64,000 nt of DNA from the NCBI RefSeq assembly GCF_003149105.1, contig NZ_QGDS01000007.1, forward strand, positions 1-64,000, given 5' to 3'. Every line of letters begins with the position of its first letter. The first letter of the stretch is position 1. This stretch comes from Faecalicatena contorta. Its GTDB lineage: Bacteria > Bacillota > Clostridia > Lachnospirales > Lachnospiraceae. The notes beneath the pieces were generated by a model, which saw nothing but the letters and a program-made list of their open reading frames with translations, ran no database searches and was not told where the DNA came from. Made by a program: the position numbers and the translations under genes. Below are positions 21,776 to 29,273 of this stretch, one piece after another.

Positions 21776-23308
21776 GTGGGAATTATACAGACGATTAAAA
21801 ATCTATTCAAGAGAGGAGGATATATAGCAATGGGAGAAAGGCTGGCTACAATAAACGACCATCCGAAGGTCAATATAGACCCACACGAACTGGAACGCAT
21901 TTCACGTGATTTCAGGGAGTATGCTGGTAATTATCCGCTTGTAAAATATATTAATTCAAACAATGATGCTTATGAACGGGATTACTGCTTTCTAAATATG
22001 CGAAAGCTGACAGCGGAAATGATGTCATCCCTTGTATTCAACGAACAAGTAGAAATAAGTGTTGATGATGAGAATGCCAATAAGTTTATACAGCATGTGT
22101 TTGAACACAATGACTTCAAGAAGAATATGATCAGGTATCTTGAGCCTATGTTTGCATCCGGTGGACTTGCAGTAAGGCCGTATGTAGATATAGATACAAA
22201 AGAAGTAGAGTTCTCCTGGGCTTTGGCTAATGCGTTCTTTCCGCTAAGACATAACTCTGGTGGAATAACAGAAGGTGTCATGATGTTCAGTACCGTAAAA
22301 ACGGAAAATAAGAAGACCGTTTACTATACGTTGCTTGAATTTCATGAGTGGAACGATACAGACTATGTAATAACCAACGAACTTTACCGTACAGAAGACC
22401 GAACCGTAATAGGCGATAAGGTACCACTTGGTTATAACGGTGTATATGAGGGGATAGAACCTGAAACAACCATTACAGGATTGAGCAAGCCGATATTTAA
22501 TTATCTTAAACCCAGTGGATTTAACAATTTCTCTCTGGACAGCCCTCTTGGTGTAGGAATATGTGATAATGCCGCTACTACCCTCAAACAGATTAATGAT
22601 ACCTACGACCAGTTTAATTGGGAGATTCGAATGGGGCAGAGGAGCGTGATTGTCAGCGACCATCTACTTAATTATACATTCGATGAGCAGGGAAACAGAA
22701 TAGGACCTGTATTTGACCCGGATGTGAATATATATCGCCCAATGAGAATGGATGGGGACACGGATTTCGTAAAGGATATTACACATGATATTCGAACAGA
22801 ACAATATATAGCTGCAATCAATCAATTTTTCAAGACACTTGAAATGCAGATGCAGTTATCAGTTGGCACATTCAGTTTTGACGGACAGAGCGTTAAGACA
22901 GCAACGGAAATTGTATCAGAGAATTCTCTTACATACCGAACACGAAATATGCAGTGTAATGAGGTGGAGAAGTTCATCAAAGGGCTTATAGTTTCGATAC
23001 TTGAAATTGCAGCAGCAACAACGGTAAAAGGTAGCAAGCTATATACCGGGACTATACCAACTTTTGAACAGATTAGCGTAGATTTCGACGATGGAATATT
23101 TGAGAGCGCAGAACAGAAGCTGGAATTTTATAGTAAGGCCAAGCTTTCCGGGCTTGTTCCACCGACAGAAGCAATCAAGGGTGTGTTCAAGTTGACAGAT
23201 GAAGAGGCTTTGAAGTGGCTAAAGCTGATTATAGAACAGGAATCTATGACAGGCCCGGCAGAGCAGGAAGAATCGGCGGTTAAGGAAGAAATAGGAGAAG
23301 AAGAGTAG
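21776..23308 (+). CDS. Phage portal protein (SPP1 gp6/A118-like)
   Basis: 510 residues from GTG at 21776 (AGGTAGGTG upstream). It has NYPLVKYINSNNDAYERDYCFLNMRKLTAEMMSSLVFNE near the start and a SLDSPLGVGICDNAATTLKQIND core, then FSFDGQSVKTATEIVSENS, all typical of SPP1/A118-type portals. It forms the ring at the capsid vertex. Confidence 0.92.
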   Translation: MGIIQTIKNLFKRGGYIAMGERLATINDHPKVNIDPHELERISRDFREYAGNYPLVKYINSNNDAYERDYCFLNMRKLTAEMMSSLVFNEQVEISVDDENANKFIQHVFEHNDFKKNMIRYLEPMFASGGLAVRPYVDIDTKEVEFSWALANAFFPLRHNSGGITEGVMMFSTVKTENKKTVYYTLLEFHEWNDTDYVITNELYRTEDRTVIGDKVPLGYNGVYEGIEPETTITGLSKPIFNYLKPSGFNNFSLDSPLGVGICDNAATTLKQINDTYDQFNWEIRMGQRSVIVSDHLLNYTFDEQGNRIGPVFDPDVNIYRPMRMDGDTDFVKDITHDIRTEQYIAAINQFFKTLEMQMQLSVGTFSFDGQSVKTATEIVSENSLTYRTRNMQCNEVEKFIKGLIVSILEIAAATTVKGSKLYTGTIPTFEQISVDFDDGIFESAEQKLEFYSKAKLSGLVPPTEAIKGVFKLTDEEALKWLKLIIEQESMTGPAEQEESAVKEEIGEEE

Positions 23309-23319
23309 AGGGTGATTGA

Positions 23320-24495
23320 ATGAAGGATATCCCGAAGCAAATAGATTTATGGGCATGGCAGATGTCGGAGTTATACAATGCCCTTGAAGGTGAAATCATC
23401 CGGTCAATTGCAAAACGCATGCTTAACTGGCACACAGATATAACGGATTGGCAAGCCCAGGCCATGAGAGATATGGACTTGTATAAAAAAGATATTGCTG
23501 AAGAAGTTTCTAAAGTAACTGGAATAGCAGCGGAAGAGGTGGAGCGGATATTTAAAGAGATTGGGGCAGACACGTTAAACAGCGTGGATGATTCAGTCCC
23601 GTATCCTACACTGGAAATTCCGAACGACATTGACATGGTTATGAGGAGCTATTACAACCAATGTTGGAGCGGCATTGATAATTATGTCAATCAAACGCTT
23701 ATAAGCACTAATTACGGTTACGGCAGCGCAATTACAAAGGCTTATACGCAGACCCTAAACAAAACACAGGCCCTATTTAATACCGGGCTGTATACGCTGG
23801 ACGAGGCCATGCAAGCATCTGTAAGACAGTTAGCAGCGCAAGGCATCCGGTCTACATTTATAGATAAGGGCGGACATACATGGAGCATGGAACGATATGT
23901 AAGGACTGTTATGCAATCTACTCTATCCAATACATACAATGAGTTACGCACTTCCCGGATGGAAGAATACGGCATTCACACAGTTGTTGTTACATCACAC
24001 ATGGGAGCGAGAAAAGCATGTACAAGGATACAAGGGAATGTAGTAGACTTAAGGCCTGTATCGGAAATTCCGGCAGATAGCAAATATTTGTCCATATATG
24101 ACCCGTACTGGCAAGCAGATTACGGCAGCCCCGGAGGGCATAGAGGATGTAACTGTAAACACAATTGGATAGAGTTCATTCCAGGAGTTAATACAAACAA
24201 TCAGCCAAAGTATGACGAAAAGGAAAACGAACTTGTCAGGAGCCTACAGAAAAAACAAAGAACACTCGAAAGAGCAGTCGTGAAATACAAAAAGAATAGA
24301 ATGATTGCGGATGAATTTAAGGATATCAATTCTTACAAATATTATGACAGAAAAGTGAGAGGTTTCCAGTCTAAGCTGAGGGACCTTGTGAGTAGCAATG
24401 ATTATTTAGCCAGAGATTACAAGCGAGAGAAAGTGTATACACCGCTTGACACGCTTATACAGACATTTAACTATCAGGAAATAAGACCTAAGTAA
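23320..24495 (+). CDS. Phage minor capsid protein (A118-type)
   Basis: 391 residues. Conserved stretches include TLSNTYNELRTSRMEEYGIHTVVVTSHMGARKAC and DPYWQADYGSPGGHRGCNCKHNW, with the Cys/His cluster seen in phage minor head proteins near the portal. It comes directly after the portal and before the scaffold, as in A118-like phages. Confidence 0.9.
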   Translation: MKDIPKQIDLWAWQMSELYNALEGEIIRSIAKRMLNWHTDITDWQAQAMRDMDLYKKDIAEEVSKVTGIAAEEVERIFKEIGADTLNSVDDSVPYPTLEIPNDIDMVMRSYYNQCWSGIDNYVNQTLISTNYGYGSAITKAYTQTLNKTQALFNTGLYTLDEAMQASVRQLAAQGIRSTFIDKGGHTWSMERYVRTVMQSTLSNTYNELRTSRMEEYGIHTVVVTSHMGARKACTRIQGNVVDLRPVSEIPADSKYLSIYDPYWQADYGSPGGHRGCNCKHNWIEFIPGVNTNNQPKYDEKENELVRSLQKKQRTLERAVVKYKKNRMIADEFKDINSYKYYDRKVRGFQSKLRDLVSSNDYLARDYKREKVYTPLDTLIQTFNYQEIRPK

Positions 24496-24507
24496 TGGTC
24501 TTTTTTT
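24483..24507 (+). terminator. Terminator overlapping the minor capsid stop codon
   Basis: AAGACC (24483-24488) pairs with GGTCTT (24497-24502), followed by an unbroken T-run to 24507. The stop codon lies in the loop. It sits inside the structural operon, where it could lower downstream transcription or is overcome by antitermination. The gap 24508-24592 holds only the ribosome site of the scaffold gene. Confidence 0.65.
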
Positions 24508-24592
24508 ATTGCCCTAGGCAAGGCGTAAAAAGGCTTATGTGACTAACGAATTGTGAAGCGACCACGTAAAAAGCGTATAGGAGGGAAACATT

Positions 24593-25183
24593 ATGACATT
24601 TCAGGAGTATTTGACTTCCAAAGGATTAACAGAAGAACAGGTTCAAGGAGTTATTGACGGTATGGGAGAAAACAAGTTCTTCCTTGCCAGCGAAGAGAAA
24701 ATGGACGAACGTTATCCAAAGATTAAGGCAGAGAATGAGCAGCTTAAAGGTCAACTAGCAACTAACCAACAAGAGCTTGAGACTCTCAAGAAGTCCGCAG
24801 AGGGTAACGAGGATTTAACCAAGCAGCTCACGGATTTGCAAGCAGCTTTTAACAACTCAAAGGCAGAGTCAGAATCCGCGCTGAAAGAGCAACAGAAAGA
24901 GTTTGCTATCAAACTTGCTTTAAAGGATAGTGGCACACTGGATGAGAATATCATCATGGGATTGCTCAACAAGGACATCATCAATATTACGGATGACGGG
25001 ATTATGGGATTGAAAGACCAGATAGAGAAAATCCAGGGAGAAAAGCCGTTTCTGTTTCAAAAAGCGGAGCCGGATAATGAGAATCCTGACACTCCTCAAA
25101 TTGTAACCAAAGGAAATGCGACAGGGAAAGATAAGCCAGACCCATCCGACCCATTCGCAGCTAAGTTAGCAAAATATGAATAA
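24593..25183 (+). CDS. Phage scaffolding protein (GP20-like)
   Basis: 196 residues: a long coiled coil (about 40-105, IKAENEQLKGQLATNQQELE ...), then KLALKDSGTLDENIIMGLLNKD and a Pro/Asp-rich end DPSDPFAAKLAKYE. This is the layout of phage scaffolds encoded just before the major capsid gene. Confidence 0.9.
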   Translation: MTFQEYLTSKGLTEEQVQGVIDGMGENKFFLASEEKMDERYPKIKAENEQLKGQLATNQQELETLKKSAEGNEDLTKQLTDLQAAFNNSKAESESALKEQQKEFAIKLALKDSGTLDENIIMGLLNKDIINITDDGIMGLKDQIEKIQGEKPFLFQKAEPDNENPDTPQIVTKGNATGKDKPDPSDPFAAKLAKYE

Positions 25184-25201
25184 AAGAAAAGAGGTAAAAT
25201 T

Positions 25202-26092
25202 ATGCCAACAGCAAATCAAGATTTAGCAGTAAGAAGCTATCAGAAACAGTTTAGACAGTTATTGCAGGCTGTATTTAGAAAACAGTCTTACTTTGCCGAC
25301 TTCTTCGGAGGTGGCATTGAAGCACTTGACGGTGTACAGCATAATGCTGTAGCGTTCAGCGTAAAAACATCAGATATCCCTGTTGTGGTTGGGGCCGCTT
25401 ACAACAAAGGTGCAAACGTGGCGTTCGGGACTGGAACAGGAAACAGTACAAGATTCGGGGCAAGAACAGAAATTATCTATACCGACACTGACGTACCTTA
25501 CACATGGGAATGGGTATTCCACGAAGGTATCGACAGGCATACAGTAAATAATGATTTTTCAGCAGCTGTAGCGGACAGACTCGAATTACAGGCACAGGCA
25601 AAAGTACAGAAGTTTAATTCACAGCACAGTGCTTTTATTTCATCTGTTGCCGGGCATGAGGAAGAACTCGCAGACTTTACAGCAGATTCTGTATTAGCGT
25701 TATTCAATGCACTGTCAGCTTACTACGTAAATATTGAAGCGATCGGTACAAAGGTAGCAGCAGTTAATACTGAATTATACAATGCAATTGTAGACCATCC
25801 GCTTGTTACTACGGGAAAGAATTCATCTGTAAATATTGATGAAAACGGTATTTTACGATTCAAGGGATTCCAAATTAAGGAGACTCCTGATTCACTGTTC
25901 CAGACAGACGAATACGCTTACATATATGTTCAGAATGTAGGAAAGGCATTTACAGGAATTAATACCGCAAGAACCATTGAGTCAGAGGACTTTGACGGCG
26001 TAGCATTACAGGGCGCAGGAAAGGCCGGAGAATTTATTATTGACGACAATAAAAAGGCTGTGGCGAAAGTAGTAAAAACGGGGGAGCCGTAG
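25202..26092 (+). CDS. Major capsid protein
   Basis: 296 residues of the HK97-fold type found in A118-like phages: AVRSYQKQFRQLLQAVFRKQSYFADFFGGGIEALDG, VPYTWEWVFHEGIDRHTVNND and a C-terminal LRFKGFQIKETPDSLF. The zero-frame product ends KTGEP at 26092. A G5 run lies 8 nt before the stop; a -1 slip there would add 48 residues (next entries). The ribosome site is AAAGAGGT. Confidence 0.92.
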   Translation: MPTANQDLAVRSYQKQFRQLLQAVFRKQSYFADFFGGGIEALDGVQHNAVAFSVKTSDIPVVVGAAYNKGANVAFGTGTGNSTRFGARTEIIYTDTDVPYTWEWVFHEGIDRHTVNNDFSAAVADRLELQAQAKVQKFNSQHSAFISSVAGHEEELADFTADSVLALFNALSAYYVNIEAIGTKVAAVNTELYNAIVDHPLVTTGKNSSVNIDENGILRFKGFQIKETPDSLFQTDEYAYIYVQNVGKAFTGINTARTIESEDFDGVALQGAGKAGEFIIDDNKKAVAKVVKTGEP

Positions 26093-26114
26093 GCAGGGCG
26101 ATTGAAAGTCCTGC
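26080..26114 (+). other. Candidate -1 frameshift signal in the capsid gene
   Basis: ACG GGG GAG CCG TAG contains GGGGG at 26080-26084; a P-site tRNA on GGG can re-pair perfectly one base back. GCAGG (26093-26097) and CCTGC (26110-26114) form a stem 8 nt downstream, the usual place for a stimulatory structure. The same AACGGGGGAG string ends the major tail gene. Confidence 0.6.
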
Positions 26115-26229
26115 TGCTTACATCACAATGACAAACGCACAACTAAAAGAGCTATTGGATGATAGCGGTATACCTTACAAATCCAATAGCAACAAATCAA
26201 CATTGATTCAGTTATTAGAGGAAGGCTAG
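26083..26229 (+). CDS. HeH/LEM-like extension in the -1 frame of the capsid gene
   Basis: In the -1 frame the sequence reads GAVGRAIESPAAYIT, then MTNAQLKELLDDSGIPYKSN ... STLIQLLEEG and stops at 26229. The second part fits the HeH/LEM helix-extended-loop-helix domain found in phage proteins. The ATG at 26128 has no Shine-Dalgarno sequence, so independent initiation is unlikely and frameshift fusion to the capsid protein is the better reading. Confidence 0.6.
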   Translation, partial: GAVGRAIESPAAYITMTNAQLKELLDDSGIPYKSNSNKSTLIQLLEEG

Positions 26230-26256
26230 GGCTTTCCTCTTTTTGGAGGGAAGAAC

Positions 26257-26670
26257 ATGGCTGACTACTTAACCTATACTGAATTACAGAATATTGTAGG
26301 TGATAATACAGTATCACAGGACGATTACAACAAGCATATTAAAAAGGCTTCTGCAATCCTTGATAACATCACCGACAATTTCTACCAGTTCAATGACATC
26401 ACGAAAGACTATAAGTTCCGAGTGGATAAATTCAAGGAGGCCCTGGCTTATCAGATAGTTTATTTCTCCGAACTTGGAGCAGAAACCTATGAAGGAATCA
26501 ATAAGGCTCCCCAAACATTCTCTATAGGGCGTACAAGCGTTTCTAATGGCAGCCGCTATAATGCAGCCGGGGCGAACGAAACAAAGAGCCTAGTAGCAGA
26601 AGATGTATACATAGCACTGGAAGGAACAGGGCTGTTGTATAGAGGAATAAGGGGGTGTCCAGTATGGTGA
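26257..26670 (+). CDS. Head-tail connector protein
   Basis: 137 residues with GGAGGG upstream. It opens LTYTELQNIVGDNTVSQDDYNKHIKKASAIL and is helical, like the first head-tail connectors of siphoviruses. It follows the capsid gene and overlaps the next gene by 7 bp. Confidence 0.82.
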   Translation: MADYLTYTELQNIVGDNTVSQDDYNKHIKKASAILDNITDNFYQFNDITKDYKFRVDKFKEALAYQIVYFSELGAETYEGINKAPQTFSIGRTSVSNGSRYNAAGANETKSLVAEDVYIALEGTGLLYRGIRGCPVW

Positions 26671-27005
26671 TACCCAAGCCGCCGATAGAGACACTTGTTG
26701 ACGAAATGGTATATGAACAGATAACCGAAAAGGATGATTACCAGCGGCCTATGTACGCGGCCCCCGTCACTATTTCCAATGTGAGGATAGACAGAACTAC
26801 AAAGTACAGCTACACATCAGGGGGCAGAGACATCCTGTACAATGCGGTAATATTTTGCTATTCCGGAATGACTACTCCGCTGCAGGATTTCATTACTGAA
26901 TCACGTGTTACTTTTGACGGACAAGAACACATAATAACCAATGTCCTGAAAAACCATGAGCCTTACTCTGATGCGATATATTCTATAGAGTTGGAGGTGG
27001 TCTAA
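26664..27005 (+). CDS. Head closure/minor capsid protein
   Basis: 113 residues from the ATG at 26664; a GTG at 26655 lies within the ribosome site. PKPPIETLVDEMVYEQITEKDDYQRPMYAAPVTISNVRID and TFDGQEHIITNVLKN fit the small minor capsid/head-closure proteins of A118-like phages. Its stop overlaps the next ATG. Confidence 0.8.
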   Translation: MVIPKPPIETLVDEMVYEQITEKDDYQRPMYAAPVTISNVRIDRTTKYSYTSGGRDILYNAVIFCYSGMTTPLQDFITESRVTFDGQEHIITNVLKNHEPYSDAIYSIELEVV

Positions 27006-27349
27006 TGGGTGTAAGTATAAAGGTTCATTTAGGCGGAGCATATAGGAAACTTGACGCAAAAGCCAGGATAAGGGGACAGTATGCAATGGCTAATCAAATG
27101 CTTGCTGACATGAATCAATTCGTGCCAAAGCTATCCAATACCTTGCGTACAACAGGCCGAATGTCCGGTAATGGAGATTCCCTGATATGGAATACCAAAT
27201 ACGCAAAAGCACAATTCTATGGAAAGAATGGGAAGGCGGTATTTAAAAATTACTCCACTCCTGGAACTGGAAAGAGATGGGATTTAAAAGCAAAGGGACA
27301 GTGCATGGATTCTTGGAAGAGGGCATATTTAAGGGGGATGGGGATTTGA
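27005..27349 (+). CDS. Minor capsid/tail-joining protein
   Basis: 114 residues. IWNTKYAKAQFYGKNGKAVFKNYSTPGTGKRWDLKAKG is the signature of the Minor_capsid_2 type (HK97 gp10-like tail-joining role). It is coupled by one-base overlap to its neighbours. Confidence 0.82.
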   Translation: MGVSIKVHLGGAYRKLDAKARIRGQYAMANQMLADMNQFVPKLSNTLRTTGRMSGNGDSLIWNTKYAKAQFYGKNGKAVFKNYSTPGTGKRWDLKAKGQCMDSWKRAYLRGMGI

Positions 27350-27726
27350 ATTTTATAGAAACAATTACAGATAAGATTAACTCAGACCTTTCACTGCCGG
27401 TTCGCATCAAAAAGGGCTATCTTGATACCGGGGAAAGCCTTGTGATGTACCCACTCCCAGGCGGTCAGAAAGTCCGGGAGTACATGGACGGGGCAAAGGA
27501 TGTATCATTAAACTACGAAATTGCTATGAAGTCGCAAAACCCTGAATCGTTAGGGGATTCGCTTTGGCAGATTTCGGATTTCGTTGAGAACTTAGACAAT
27601 TTAACAAGTGATGACTTCACTTTCAACTCAATCCAAATTACCAACAAGCCGTATATCACTGAAGCAGGTGAGCAGAACTGGCTTGTTTTTTTGTTGGATT
27701 TTGAAGCTAAAATAACAACGTATTAG
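27346..27726 (+). CDS. Tail terminator/minor capsid protein (TTG start)
   Basis: 126 residues from TTG at 27346, which overlaps the previous TGA; AAGGGGGATGGGG lies upstream. The sequence (IETITDKINSDLSLPVRIKKG, MYPLPGGQKVREYMDGAKDVSLNYEI) fits the Minor_capsid_3/tail terminator role. The longer upstream frame belongs to an overlap with the previous gene. Confidence 0.8.
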   Translation: MNFIETITDKINSDLSLPVRIKKGYLDTGESLVMYPLPGGQKVREYMDGAKDVSLNYEIAMKSQNPESLGDSLWQISDFVENLDNLTSDDFTFNSIQITNKPYITEAGEQNWLVFLLDFEAKITTY

Positions 27727-27741
27727 GAGGTTAACAAACAT

Positions 27742-28194
27742 ATGAGACAGAAAAACGCCCTAAGAGGGCATTTTATTGGAGCAGTAAACGCTCAGACACC
27801 ATCTACACCGCCTACCACATGGCTTGAATTGGCGAAGTGGATTTCAAATGTCGGGGATGAGACGGAAGAACAGACAGACGATACCGGATTCTATGATGGA
27901 GATGGAACGCCTGAAACATCTGTAGTAGGTGTTGCAGGTGCTTACAGCTTTGAGGGATTCTATGACCCGGAGGATCCGGCACAAGCTATGATTGCCGGAA
28001 TGAAATATAAAACCGGGGATGACAGGAAGGTGTGGCACAAAGTTGTTTCTGCTGCAAACGATAAGCAGTGGGTAGGAATGGCAACCGTGACAGATATTAT
28101 TGCAGGTGCTGGGGATGCAACCGAGTATGAGGACTTCTCCTGCACCATTACATACAACCAACTTCCTACGGAGAGTGAAGTAACGGGGGAGTAG
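27742..28194 (+). CDS. Major tail (tube) protein
   Basis: 150 residues: RQKNALRGHFIGAVNAQ, WLELAKWISNVGDETEEQTDDTGFYDGDG and SFEGFYDPEDPAQAM, typical of A118-like major tail proteins. It ends VTGE at 28194. A G5 run right before the stop opens a -1 frame with a 28-residue acidic extension. The parallel with the capsid gene is exact at the 10 shared bases. Confidence 0.88.
   Translation: MRQKNALRGHFIGAVNAQTPSTPPTTWLELAKWISNVGDETEEQTDDTGFYDGDGTPETSVVGVAGAYSFEGFYDPEDPAQAMIAGMKYKTGDDRKVWHKVVSAANDKQWVGMATVTDIIAGAGDATEYEDFSCTITYNQLPTESEVTGE
28183..28194 (+). other. Candidate -1 frameshift signal in the tail gene
   Basis: ACG GGG GAG TAG holds GGGGG at 28185-28189 and a stop right after it. A weaker GCCTGA/TTGGGC stem (two wobble pairs) lies downstream at about 28199-28229. 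Slippage by one base back joins the acidic extension. Confidence 0.55.
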
Positions 28195-28274
28195 TTGAGC
28201 CTGAACCGGAAGAAGAAACCGATTTGGGCGAGGAAGAGGAACCAACAGACAATGATTTAGGCGGAGAGGGATAA
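28188..28274 (+). CDS. Acidic extension in the -1 frame of the tail gene
   Basis: The -1 frame reads GVVEPEPEEETDLGEEEEPT ... GGEG to a TAA at 28272. It contains no start codon with a ribosome site. The composition is like that of acidic C-terminal tails on other phage tail-tube variants. In Listeria phage PSA both the capsid and tail genes make longer forms by frameshifting, though there in the +1 direction. Confidence 0.55.
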   Translation, partial: GVVEPEPEEETDLGEEEEPTDNDLGGEG

Positions 28275-28303
28275 CCTTTCCGCTTTACTTTTTAGGAGGA
28301 ATT

Positions 28304-28666
28304 ATGAGACCAATTAAAGTAAGGCCGACTGTTATTAATATCCCGTTTGTGGATGAGCAGGGAAATGAGTTGCTTGTCCTTTATTTCGACAGATCTGACG
28401 AGAATGTGAACAATTTCAAAAACATCATTCCTAAGTTGGAAGAGAAAATCAAGGAAATTGATGAGAACCCGGAATTTGACATTGATGAAAAAGAATTTAT
28501 GACGGAACTTACAGACAGCTTCTTGGGCGCAGGTGCCTTTGAACAGATATGTTCTATCAACAATTCGGTATTTACTGCTTCTAAATATGTATTTCAGATA
28601 GCAATAGGTATCAAAGAAGAAATTGAAGAAGAGGACAAACGGGCAGTCTTTGATAAATACAAGTAG
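28304..28666 (+). CDS. Tail assembly chaperone (Gp14-like)
   Basis: 120 residues. A short beta start (RPTVINIPFVDEQGNELLVLYFDRSDEN) and a helical end fit the small protein encoded before Gp15 in A118-like phages, where tail assembly chaperones lie. AGGAGG precedes the ATG. Confidence 0.75.
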   Translation: MRPIKVRPTVINIPFVDEQGNELLVLYFDRSDENVNNFKNIIPKLEEKIKEIDENPEFDIDEKEFMTELTDSFLGAGAFEQICSINNSVFTASKYVFQIAIGIKEEIEEEDKRAVFDKYK

Positions 28667-28674
28667 GTGGCACT

Positions 28675-29259
28675 ATGGGATTGAAAATACAATATCCCCT
28701 TTTCGGAGAGAAACCGGAATGTACCTGTATAGATAGAATGTGCATAGGTGTTTATGAATACGAGGTATATGCGTCATTTGACAAGATACTACGTGTGTTT
28801 GACCTGCTGGACGATAAAAGTCTATCAGAAGCGATAAAGGCAGACATAGGCACTGAAATATTAGTGTTGGACGACCTTTCAAACTTAGACATTATCGAAA
28901 AAAGCAAGTTACTAAAAGAAATTATAGAACTCTATTCGGGTGCCAGTGAAGCAGAGCCAGAAGTAGACCTACAGGGTAATCCACTACCAAAAAGGGATGT
29001 TAAGGAAACATACCGTATTAATCATGATGGAGACTTGATATATGCGGCCTTTATGCAGACCTATGGAATAGATTTGTTTGAGCAACAAGGGAAATTACAC
29101 TTCAAGAAATTTTCTGCTCTTTTGAAAGGGCTACCGGAAGATACTCAGTTTTCTAAGATATGCGGTATACGGGCATACAAGAAGCCTACCAAGAATGATA
29201 CATATGAAAAAAACATGCTTAAGCTACAGGAAGTTTACAAGCTGCCTGAAAAAGAATAG
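28675..29259 (+). CDS. Gp15-family tail assembly protein
   Basis: 194 residues of the Gp15 family: FDKILRVFDLLDDKSLSEAIKADIGTEIL, RINHDGDLIYAAFMQTYGIDLFEQQGKLHFKKFSALLKGLPEDTQF. It lies directly before the tape measure gene, as the chaperone partner normally does. Its own ribosome site (AGGTGG) argues against a frameshift fusion with the previous gene. Confidence 0.85.
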   Translation: MGLKIQYPLFGEKPECTCIDRMCIGVYEYEVYASFDKILRVFDLLDDKSLSEAIKADIGTEILVLDDLSNLDIIEKSKLLKEIIELYSGASEAEPEVDLQGNPLPKRDVKETYRINHDGDLIYAAFMQTYGIDLFEQQGKLHFKKFSALLKGLPEDTQFSKICGIRAYKKPTKNDTYEKNMLKLQEVYKLPEKE

Positions 29260-29273
29260 AAAGGGGGTATAGT

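Noticed and set aside
28304..29259. Frameshift fusion of the two tail chaperone genes
   Set aside because: The second gene has its own ATG with AGGTGG and no slippery heptamer was found at the end of the first gene.
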